Origin: Burkholderiales bacterium | GTDB lineage: Bacteria > Pseudomonadota > Gammaproteobacteria > Burkholderiales > Nitrosomonadaceae | Assembly (NCBI GenBank): GCA_024235735.1 | Contig: JACKLU010000001.1 | Span: 505,837 to 569,836 of the forward strand | DNA length: 64,000 nucleotides | Direction: 5' to 3' | Part shown: in pieces, positions 54,878-62,149 of the stretch | How the letters are laid out: the number at the start of each line of letters is the position of its first letter | How positions within the stretch are numbered: position 1 is the first letter of the stretch | Position numbers and translations under genes: made by a program | Notes under the pieces: model-generated | The model's database searches: none | Told to the model about the DNA's origin: nothing | The model's input: only the letters and a program-made list of their open reading frames with translations

Positions 54878-56092
54878 ATGCGCGTCAGTACCAGCGGAAT
54901 GTTTGATTCAGGAACCACTGCAATATTGCAACAGCAAGAAGCTCTTATCAAAACACAACAGCAGCTGTCAACAGGCAGGCGTATTTTGACGCCATCTGAT
55001 GATCCTATTGCAGCAGCGAAAGCAATCAATCTATCTCAAGCTGCATCGATTAATACTCAGTATTCGGTCAATCGTGGTCATGCTGTTGCTTCACTTGGAC
55101 TCATCGAAACAACTTTGGAAAATACCACCTCAATTTTGCAGGATATACGTCAGGTAGTCGTGCAAGCCGGAAATGCTTCAACGTTGACCGACGCCGATCG
55201 AAGAATTCTGGCGACCGAGCTTCGCAGCCGCTTTGATGCATTGGTGGGCCAGGCTAATAATACTGATGGAACAGGAAATTATCTGTTTTCCGGATTTCAG
55301 GCAAAGACACCGCCTTTTTCCCGTTCCGGTCTGGACGTTCAATATAATGGCGATCAAGGACAGCGTTCAAATCAAGTAGGTGCAGCCCGTCAAATCGCTG
55401 TCAGTTATTCAGGCACGGAAATTTTTGAACGTATCAAAAACGGCAATGGAATTTTTACTACTGCGGCAAATTCCACAAATACCGGTGGTGGAATTATTAC
55501 TGCGGGTTCTGTAACTAACCCGTCCAGTCTGACCGGCCAAAACTACGAAATCACCTTTTCTTCAGGGGCTGGTGGCTTAACTTATGACGTCGTTAATACG
55601 ACCACGGGAACGACATTGTCCAGTGGTAATACATTTGTTGAAAACGATATTATTCAATTTGACGGCTTGCAGTTCAGCATCAGCGGCACTCCGGTTGCTG
55701 GAGATTCTTTTACTGTATTACCAAGTACCAATCAAAGTATTTTTAAAACAGTCGGAGACTTAATTACTGCTCTGGAAACCTCTGCCGGCCAACAGGGGAG
55801 CGGCAATGCGCGATTACTGAATAACCTGAATTCAGCGCTACACGATCTTGATAACGGGCTTGAACAAATCCTAAAAGCACGCGCAACAGTCGGTTCTAAT
55901 CTACAGGAGATCGAGGCGCTTAATAATCAAGGAAGTGACCTCGATGTTCAGTATCAGAAAAGAATATCGGAACTACGCGATGTAGATTTTGCTCAAGCGA
56001 TATCGGAATTGAATAAGCAGCAAGTCTATCTGGAAGCAGCTCAAAAATCCTTCTCTACAGTAACACGCTTATCGTTATTTGATTTCATATAA
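54878..56092 (+). CDS. flgL: flagellar hook-filament junction protein FlgL
   Basis: HAP3, 404 residues. Flagellin-like N-terminus (QQQLSTGRRILTPSDDPIAAAKAINL) and C-terminus (ELNKQQVYLEAAQKSFSTVTRLSLFDFI). GAGGGGG precedes ATG 54878. Last gene of the flg region; no flagellin gene is in the window. Confidence 0.95.
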   Translation: MRVSTSGMFDSGTTAILQQQEALIKTQQQLSTGRRILTPSDDPIAAAKAINLSQAASINTQYSVNRGHAVASLGLIETTLENTTSILQDIRQVVVQAGNASTLTDADRRILATELRSRFDALVGQANNTDGTGNYLFSGFQAKTPPFSRSGLDVQYNGDQGQRSNQVGAARQIAVSYSGTEIFERIKNGNGIFTTAANSTNTGGGIITAGSVTNPSSLTGQNYEITFSSGAGGLTYDVVNTTTGTTLSSGNTFVENDIIQFDGLQFSISGTPVAGDSFTVLPSTNQSIFKTVGDLITALETSAGQQGSGNARLLNNLNSALHDLDNGLEQILKARATVGSNLQEIEALNNQGSDLDVQYQKRISELRDVDFAQAISELNKQQVYLEAAQKSFSTVTRLSLFDFI

Positions 56093-56286
56093 AATATGCT
56101 ACAAATCCATAGTATTATGAAGAAGCAATACGATAAAAGACGGCGATCCGGCAAAAATCCGGAATGCCAGGAAACATTTTATCGCACAGAAAAGTTATTG
56201 AACCCAAGCGAGCACTTACAAATTTGCCATTTTCAGGAATCGCTCACTACTTTCACCTGAAACGCGGATGAATAGTACTATCTCAA

Positions 56287-56949
56287 CTATTCCAACCGAT
56301 AGATAATACTTGAAGATGGTATCAGAATCAGTGGTTGATCCAGAAATTCCGTTGTTGTAAAGGATGGCACGATGATTTCTATAAAGGGCGTCAGCAGGCC
56401 TGTTGACCCGGTGGTCTGAACGAATCCCCTGTTATGTACAACCCTATTTAATCTGAAAGAAGCAGTATCATTGTTATATTCGAAAAACAATGTATTGGTT
56501 ATTGGCTGAATACGGCTGGTATTAAATGAAGAAAATGTCCCGCGTGATTGACTTAAGTCCGTATAAATCGAACTTATAACGATAATCAAATCATATCCGT
56601 TAAAATAACCTGTCGCGTCGACACTATCCGATCTGAGCGGCAACCCTTCCGCGATAACAGATTCGGGCGTACCGATAAAACCTAATGCAGTATGACTGTC
56701 AATACATATTCGCGAATCATTTTCTACAAATCTTGGCAAACCACCCGTCAGTTTCAAACGAAACATCCCACCATCAAGTTTTTCAACAACTTCAAATATA
56801 CTTTCCTTCGGGATGTTTGTGGATGTCAGGTCATTACCGTTTGACGGATTCATACACTCAAATCCGCTGTAAGTAATGGATTGCGCAGCAGCATGTGATA
56901 AAAATGAACAAACCAGAACTGCCACGAATAATTTATGACAACCTTTCAC
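56287..56949 (-). CDS. secreted hypothetical protein
   Basis: 220 residues with a signal peptide (about 1-22, ending AAAQS). The mature part is beta-rich with two cysteines (residues about 33 and 83) and no recognised domain. It lies between flgL and rnfH on the opposite strand. Confidence 0.65.
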   Translation of the reverse strand: MKGCHKLFVAVLVCSFLSHAAAQSITYSGFECMNPSNGNDLTSTNIPKESIFEVVEKLDGGMFRLKLTGGLPRFVENDSRICIDSHTALGFIGTPESVIAEGLPLRSDSVDATGYFNGYDLIIVISSIYTDLSQSRGTFSSFNTSRIQPITNTLFFEYNNDTASFRLNRVVHNRGFVQTTGSTGLLTPFIEIIVPSFTTTEFLDQPLILIPSSSIIYRLE

Positions 56950-56994
56950 AACGCCTCCTTGACAACCAGGAACAAGTTTTCCAAATACAGAAAG

Positions 56995-57333
56995 TTATCT
57001 GCAAGCTTTGCTTCTTGAAACACGCAATCTTCTAGCTTCCTTGGGATCGATTAAGAGTGAACGATAGATTTCCACTCTATCATGGGGCTGTACGCTAGTA
57101 TCCAGTTTAACAAGTTTGTTAAAAACGCCGACTCGATTCCTTTTCAAATCAATTTCAGGAAAAATATTCAAGATACCTGACAAACAAATCGCTTGCTCAA
57201 GCGTCGTTCCTGCTGGAACAGTTATTTTTACAACATGCTGCCTGGTTGGCAGCGCATAGACGATCTCGATTTCCACGCTTGTCGCGTCGTCACATTCACA
57301 ATCAGCCACCGTAAACAGTGTCGGCGCGTCCAA
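56995..57333 (-). CDS. rnfH: RnfH family ubiquitin-like protein
   Basis: Beta-grasp protein of the RnfH family, with IEIVYALPTRQHVVKITVPAGTTLEQAI and VGVFNKLVKLDTSVQPHDRVEIYRSL. It overlaps ratA by 32 bp; a GTG within the frame (near 57276) would give a more usual family start. The ratA-rnfH pair next to smpB is widely conserved. Confidence 0.85.
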   Translation of the reverse strand: MDAPTLFTVADCECDDATSVEIEIVYALPTRQHVVKITVPAGTTLEQAICLSGILNIFPEIDLKRNRVGVFNKLVKLDTSVQPHDRVEIYRSLLIDPKEARRLRVSRSKACR

Positions 57334-57736
57334 TAAATGACTCTACAAAACTATTGGCAATCATATGAAATACCGGCCCTACCAATTTTTCCAGAATCTT
57401 GTGTGAAAAAGTATAGTGCAAACGGAATTCAATTTTACAAGCTTCGTCGGATAGCGGAATAAAACGCCAATGACCATCCAGATGTTCAAACGGACCATTG
57501 AGTAAATGCATTTCTATTAATAATGGCGGGTTACGTTTGTTTTCAGTTGAGAAACTGTGCTTAACATGATGATAATTAATGTTAACGGTTGCATGCGTGA
57601 CAGTTTCGCTTAAATGAACTACCGTTGTGCCGTCGCACCAGGGTAGAAATTCCGGATATTTCGCCACGTCATCCACAAGATTGAACATCTTCTCTGCTGA
57701 ATAGGATACTAAAACTGTTTTTTCTATTTCTGCCAT
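57302..57736 (-). CDS. ratA: RatA/Coq10-type START-like protein
   Basis: 144 residues, small START-like lipid-binding fold with the family opening VLVSYSAEKMFNLVDDVAKYPEFLPWC. In bacteria this family includes RatA and Coq10-like quinone-binding proteins. It is divergent from smpB with a 106-bp spacer, the usual arrangement. Confidence 0.9.
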   Translation of the reverse strand: MAEIEKTVLVSYSAEKMFNLVDDVAKYPEFLPWCDGTTVVHLSETVTHATVNINYHHVKHSFSTENKRNPPLLIEMHLLNGPFEHLDGHWRFIPLSDEACKIEFRLHYTFSHKILEKLVGPVFHMIANSFVESFIGRADTVYGG

Positions 57737-57842
57737 GACAGGAAACCACTTCGCTTATTTGCGGTACATTACTGAAAAGCTGATAAAATACACAAAATTT
57801 AAAGAATAATCACCTTTTATTAAAAAATTTGATGCCACATGA

Positions 57843-58289
57843 ATGAGTATTATCCAAAATAAAAAAGCATTTCACGACTACTTCATAGAGGAAAAATACG
57901 AAACAGGCTTGGTGCTGGAAGGTTGGGAAGTCAAAGCGATACGGGCCGGTCGCGTTCAATTGAAGGAATCCTATGTTATCATCCGCAACGGTGAATTATA
58001 TCTTATAGGCTGCCACATCAGTCCACTGAAAACAGCTTCTACCCATATTCTTCCTGATCCGGTCAGAACGCGCAAGCTGTTATTGCATGCTGAGGAAATA
58101 AAACGACTCATCGGCAAGGTTGAACGTGCTGGTTATACGTTGATTCCATTGGATATGCATTATAAAACCGGCAGAGTCAAACTTGAAATTGGTCTAGCCA
58201 AAGGTAAAAAACTGCATGACAAACGGGAATCCGAGAAACAAAAGGAATGGGAACGAGAAAAACAGCGCTTGATTCGATCCAAACAATAA
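57843..58289 (+). CDS. smpB: SsrA-binding protein SmpB
   Basis: tmRNA-binding protein for ribosome rescue, 148 residues. KAFHDYFIEEKYETGLVLEGWEVKAIRAGRVQLKESYV and the Lys/Arg-rich tail (EWEREKQRLIRSKQ) are diagnostic. No ssrA gene is seen in the window. Confidence 0.97.
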   Translation: MSIIQNKKAFHDYFIEEKYETGLVLEGWEVKAIRAGRVQLKESYVIIRNGELYLIGCHISPLKTASTHILPDPVRTRKLLLHAEEIKRLIGKVERAGYTLIPLDMHYKTGRVKLEIGLAKGKKLHDKRESEKQKEWEREKQRLIRSKQ

Positions 58290-58327
58290 AACAACCACAT
58301 TTTTAAATTATTAATCGCATTTTTTCC

Positions 58328-59347
58328 ATGAATTCAGAAAAAAAACCTGTTGCAGTCTGGCTACTTATTTGCTGTGCCCTGGTCTTTGCCATGATTGTGG
58401 TCGGCGGCGTAACACGATTAACCGATTCAGGGTTGTCGATTGTCGAATGGCAACCCCTGGTCGGCACACTGCCACCCATCAGCCAGGCAGACTGGGATGA
58501 GCTGCTGGAAAAATATCGCACGTCGCCGCAATACCAGCAAATCAACAAAGGTATGAGTATCGATGAATTTAAGACGATTTTCTGGTGGGAATATTTTCAC
58601 CGACTTCTGGGGCGATTGATTGGCATTGTATTTTTCTTGCCGTTCGTTTATTTCCTGATCAAAAAGAAAATCGACAAACCGCTCGGCCTGAAGCTTACGG
58701 GAATTTTCATACTTGGCGGGCTTCAGGGATTTATGGGTTGGTACATGGTCATGAGCGGTTTGGTCGACAATCCACATGTCAGCCAGTACCGATTGACAGC
58801 ACACCTGGGACTCGCTTTTGTCATATTCGCAGCCATGTTCTGGGTGGCATTAGGGTTGTTATCGCCATCCGCTGCGAGTCATGGTGTGGACGGTCTGCGT
58901 CGATTCGCACATGGATTGTCCTGGTTAATTTTTATTATGGTCTTATCCGGTGGATTTGTGGCGGGAATACGCGCGGGATTGGCCTACAATACTTTTCCGT
59001 TGATGAACGGTCATTTTATTCCACCTGATCTGTTCATACTGGAGCCCTGGTATCGTAATTTCTTTGAGAATATTACCACGGTACAATTTGACCACCGCAT
59101 GATTGCGTGGATACTCATTTTCACCATTCCGCTGTTCTGGTACAAAGCAATGCGCGCCAACCTGCCCAAAACAACGCAACTGGCCTGCCATCTGTTTCTG
59201 TTGATGCTCATCATCCAGGCCACGCTAGGCATCACCACACTGTTGCATGTAGTGCCGATTCATCTGGCCGCAGCGCACCAGGGTGGCGCACTGTTGTTAT
59301 TTGCCGCATCACTCTGGGTAAGTCATCGTCTGCGTAAGTCAGCATAA
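58328..59347 (+). CDS. ctaA: heme A synthase COX15/CtaA
   Basis: Integral membrane enzyme of 339 residues that oxidises heme O to heme A for cytochrome oxidase. It has about eight membrane segments and heme-ligand His residues in WWEYFHRLLGR, LTAHLG, FDHRM and AAHQGG. The sequence is of the COX15 (proteobacterial/mitochondrial) type. Confidence 0.94.
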   Translation: MNSEKKPVAVWLLICCALVFAMIVVGGVTRLTDSGLSIVEWQPLVGTLPPISQADWDELLEKYRTSPQYQQINKGMSIDEFKTIFWWEYFHRLLGRLIGIVFFLPFVYFLIKKKIDKPLGLKLTGIFILGGLQGFMGWYMVMSGLVDNPHVSQYRLTAHLGLAFVIFAAMFWVALGLLSPSAASHGVDGLRRFAHGLSWLIFIMVLSGGFVAGIRAGLAYNTFPLMNGHFIPPDLFILEPWYRNFFENITTVQFDHRMIAWILIFTIPLFWYKAMRANLPKTTQLACHLFLLMLIIQATLGITTLLHVVPIHLAAAHQGGALLLFAASLWVSHRLRKSA

Positions 59348-59482
59348 GATCGTCGCGTTACAGATTGGTCTGTCAATTCGATAGAAATCTCGAGCTGACG
59401 CGCGCAAACCGTGACCGGTTGCCGTGTATTCAATTTGATGTTAATGTTAGCCAATATAAAAAATAATCAAGAGGTTAAGAGA

Positions 59483-60124
59483 ATGATCTTCAAAAGAATG
59501 GTCTTCAAAACAAGAACGTATTTCATTTTCATAGTAGCGATATTTTTATTGTTTTTGTCAGCCTGCTCATCAACACAGAAAATCACAAACTCAGCCAGAA
59601 CACCGATCGAACAGTTACTGCATAGTGAGGCGATAGCCAAAAGTCTGTCCAGACAACAAAATGATCTGCAACTACACATCCCTGTCGGAGCAAAAGTATC
59701 CTTGCATACTACCGGACTGACTCCGGATAATCCGTTTGTTGGAGAAATGATCAGCAGCTGGCTGGGCAAACAAGGTTATATTGTCGACAACTCTGAAAAC
59801 GCTCAGTATAGAATCAACGTTATAGTCAATGCGTTGGGAACCGAATTCGGCGAAACATTTTTTGGCATCCCTCCTGTCAGCGGCTCTTTCATCCCGATTT
59901 CCCTACCTGAATTAGCCATTTATAAATCACAAAACCAGACAGGCTATACAAACTTCCATCTGGATATTTATGAATTGCCGTCAAACCGTTTTATGCGCAC
60001 AACAGTCCCATACACGGCGGAAACTTTCTATAATGGCTACACTTTCCTTTTTATGTTCAGCTTCAACAAAACAGATTTGTCCAATCCGCCTGAATTGAGA
60101 TCCTTGAGCAGAATAATGCATTAA
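59483..60124 (+). CDS. predicted lipoprotein of unknown function
   Basis: 213 residues from ATG 59483, with AGAGG eight bases upstream; an upstream start at 59411 would put an extra leader before the signal. Lipobox LSAC follows a hydrophobic stretch. The mature part contains TGLTPDNPFVGEMISSWLGKQGYIVD. No family recognised with confidence. Confidence 0.75.
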   Translation: MIFKRMVFKTRTYFIFIVAIFLLFLSACSSTQKITNSARTPIEQLLHSEAIAKSLSRQQNDLQLHIPVGAKVSLHTTGLTPDNPFVGEMISSWLGKQGYIVDNSENAQYRINVIVNALGTEFGETFFGIPPVSGSFIPISLPELAIYKSQNQTGYTNFHLDIYELPSNRFMRTTVPYTAETFYNGYTFLFMFSFNKTDLSNPPELRSLSRIMH

Positions 60125-60208
60125 ACAATCAACAGCAGACCTGTGCTCTTACCTGCTCAATCACAAGCTTGATGAGCTCACGCAAATCAACAGGTACTGA
60201 AAAACCGT

Positions 60209-60715
60209 ATGACCCGCTTTAGCCCGCCGCAACCAAAAAGTTCAGCCTATATCACTAAACCGGGCTATGCGACACTGAATCAGGAGTTGAAAAATCTCTG
60301 GGTGACGCGCCGTGAAGTGACAGCAGCACTGGCTGCGGCCGCGGCTGAAGGTGACCGCTCGGAAAACGCTGAATATATCTACCGCAAAAAACAGTTACGT
60401 GAAATAGACCGGCGTATCCGTTATCTTCAAAAACGTCTTGATGAACTCATCATAGTCGACAAACCGCCCGATAATCCCCTGCAGGTATTCTTCGGCGCCT
60501 GGGTTGAACTTGAGAATGAAGAAGGGCAACGTGTAACTTATCGTATTGTCGGCCCCGATGAATTCTGTGTCGAAAAACGCTGGATCAGCATGGATTCTCC
60601 AGTAGGCCGCGCATTGATGCGAAAAAAACTTGAGGATGCGGTCACCGTACAGCGCCCTGCCGGCCAGGCGCACTATGTCATCACAGGAATTCGCTATACC
60701 GAAGAGCATAGCTGA
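60209..60715 (+). CDS. greB: transcription elongation factor GreB
   Basis: GreB rescues backtracked RNA polymerase. The coiled-coil finger (EGDRSENAEYIYRKKQLREIDRRIRYLQKRLDEL) holds the acidic tip and the C-terminal FKBP-like domain follows (VTYRIVGPDEF). The N-terminal SPPQ leader and YIYRKK point to GreB and not GreA. 168 residues. Confidence 0.93.
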   Translation: MTRFSPPQPKSSAYITKPGYATLNQELKNLWVTRREVTAALAAAAAEGDRSENAEYIYRKKQLREIDRRIRYLQKRLDELIIVDKPPDNPLQVFFGAWVELENEEGQRVTYRIVGPDEFCVEKRWISMDSPVGRALMRKKLEDAVTVQRPAGQAHYVITGIRYTEEHS

Positions 60716-60963
60716 TCCCGGCGTCTGTAACGGACTACTGAAAATCAGCCACGTTGCCGCCGCAGCGGTAACGGGTTACAAAATGCTTATTTACCGGGCA
60801 TGCACTAACCACGCTAAATCCCATTCAACCGAGCTTTTAGCTTAACAATCGGCCTTCGACCGCAAGACGTCAGGAAGAAACAGAGGCATTTAGTAAAATA
60901 GATATTTTTTATACCTCATACAATCAGTTAGTTATAATTGTTTCTTAAAAAGTTAAATGAAAT
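60716..60963. other. spacer between greB and the MITE
   Basis: About 250 bp with no supported gene. Together with the MITE it separates the housekeeping block from the decayed accessory region. Confidence 0.4.
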
Positions 60964-61104
60964 GAGACCTTTGCACGGCGTCATGAGCGGTACGAGAATA
61001 AAGCAAAAATTTGCAAAAAAGCGGAGTTTACGCGAGGTAAATGAGCATTTTTTGCAAATTTTTAACGCGATTATCGTACCGCGTAGTAACCGTGCAAAGG
61101 TCTC
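60964..61104. mobile_element. 141-bp palindromic MITE
   Basis: Terminal inverted repeats GAGACCTTTGCACGG (60964-60978) and CCGTGCAAAGGTCTC (61090-61104) are perfect. Inner arms also pair (for example GGTACGAGAAT near 60989 with ATTATCGTACC near 61071, and AAATTTGCAAAAAA with TTTTTTGCAAATTT), so the whole element can fold into a long hairpin. It has no open frame. It sits inside the DUF4340 remnant. No target-site duplication was recognised. Confidence 0.8.
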
Positions 61105-61367
61105 TTTTAATAATTTGCCCAGCGCATCAGCATTAACAGGATAATTCTACATTTCCGGCAACACCCAGTCATCATCCTGCTTCTCCAGTATGACGTGCTG
61201 TGTGCCGTCATCGAAGCGCAATCGATTGATAGTTTCAATATCAAATGGCAGTAATTTTTCATCAGATTGATAGGCACCGTAATCATCACCTGAAAGATTC
61301 ATGGCATCACCAGCACCAATTGAAACGCCAGCAATGCTGATCACAGTATCGTAATCCATTGTTTCAT
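61105..61367 (-). pseudogene. DUF4340 domain gene, 5' remnant
   Basis: GGAGG precedes ATG 61367 (MKQWITIL), after which a stop and a frame change occur. The next readable part is GDDYGAYQSDEKLLPFDIETINRLRFDDGTQHVILEKQDDDWVLPEM, then a stop, then YPVNADALGKLLK up to the MITE. This is the DUF4340 N-terminal region; the rest is missing. DUF4340 genes usually follow a GldG-like gene, as here. Confidence 0.75.
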
Positions 61368-61380
61368 CCCGCTTACCTCC

Positions 61381-61728
61381 TCACACGTGATCAGCCTGAC
61401 CGGATGGTGCATTCAGGATAGCCGCATAGCGTAACTGCGCCCGCTGCCTGACCCAGCGACGGATCAGCCCGACCAGCAACAGGCCGCTTAACGCCAGCCC
61501 ATAGTTCAAGTATTCCCAGAATAGCTGTTCACCCTGATTGAGTGGATCAAGCGTGCGTGCGAACTGGCCGCGGCCACGAATGGTCAGCAGGTCGCGTTCT
61601 TCAAGTGACCAGTCGATAGCATTCTCGAGCAATTCAACCGGCTTGGTATAACGGATGCCCATTCGCATCGAGACGAGATTGATCATGTCAGGGGCGGCAT
61701 CATTGCAAGTGATTCGGGTGGCCGACAA
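61381..61728 (-). pseudogene. GldG-like ABC-transporter auxiliary protein, C-terminal remnant
   Basis: Open for 115 codons, with LLENAIDWSLEERDLLTIRGRGQFARTLDPLNQGEQLFWEYLNYGLALSGLLLVGLIRRW, the characteristic end of GldG-type proteins (a membrane segment and a basic tail). The N-terminal 400 or so residues are lost; sequence beyond about 61700 changes to a reverse-transcriptase fragment. It ends 14 bp before the DUF4340 start, with its stop overlapping the GGAGG site. Confidence 0.78.
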
Positions 61729-61739
61729 ACCCCAAGTGC

Positions 61740-61990
61740 GCCTACTAAACGATCACCTCCGTGTCATGCAGGATGTTGGCGCAAGCGCCGCCGCACGGTG
61801 CATTGCGCTGCGCTTAATGGCACCCTACTGTAGAGATTTCTTTTGCGAATTCGACACCAGCGTGCAAGGCTGGATCAATCATGTGCGTTTTGCCGATTCG
61901 TGGGGATTACGGCGGCATGTTTTACGGCCGTTTCGCATCAAACCGGATGATTTGCGGCAAAAAAAATCGAGTGCCGCTTCGCGGCGCTGA
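61740..61990 (+). pseudogene. C-terminal fragment of a reverse transcriptase (DGR- or group II-like)
   Basis: A plus-strand frame ends at TGA 61990 with DTSVQGWINHVRFADSWGLRRHVLRPFRIKPDD. The pattern W-INHVRFADSWGLRRHVL is typical of the thumb tail of reverse transcriptases of the diversity-generating retroelement and related clades. The residues before it (about 61740-61850) look degenerate. The catalytic YxDD palm is not in the window. It is convergent with the NACHT-FGE gene. Confidence 0.65.
61959..61985 (-). terminator. possible terminator after the NACHT-FGE gene
   Basis: GCCGC-TTC-GCGGC (61973-61985) forms a short strong stem and on the minus strand is followed after six bases by a run of eight T (61959-61966). 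The spacer makes it weaker than a standard terminator. It overlaps the end of the reverse-transcriptase fragment. Confidence 0.35.
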
Positions 61991-62038
61991 CAGCGAACAG
62001 CCTATCAGCGCATCAACGTTCAGCGCGACCGCGTACCG

Positions 62039-62149
62039 CTAGCCGATGGGGAAGGAACATAACACCCGGAAGCCGATAATGAGGCTACGAAAATCGGGAT
62101 GAACATCAACACGCTCCGACGAACGCATAATATCCAGAACATCGAACCA
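62039..62149 (-). repeat. candidate DGR variable region at the 3' end of the NACHT-FGE gene
   Basis: After RVVRGGSW (ending 62147) the protein reads FDVLDIM-R-SSER-VDVHPDFR-SLI-IGFRVLCSFPIG. The framework residues (R, S, R, P, R, IGFR) sit where DGR target proteins with an FGE fold keep constant residues, and the positions between them, usually Asn (AAC/AAT) in the template, are here hydrophobic, acidic or other. The final 40 bases before the stop would be the constant anchor. No template repeat was found in the window. Confidence 0.5.

Noticed and set aside
62031..62045. Match GGTACGCGGT just past the NACHT-FGE stop as a template repeat
   Set aside because: Only ten bases match the region around RVVRGG; the following bases do not align, so it is not a DGR template.
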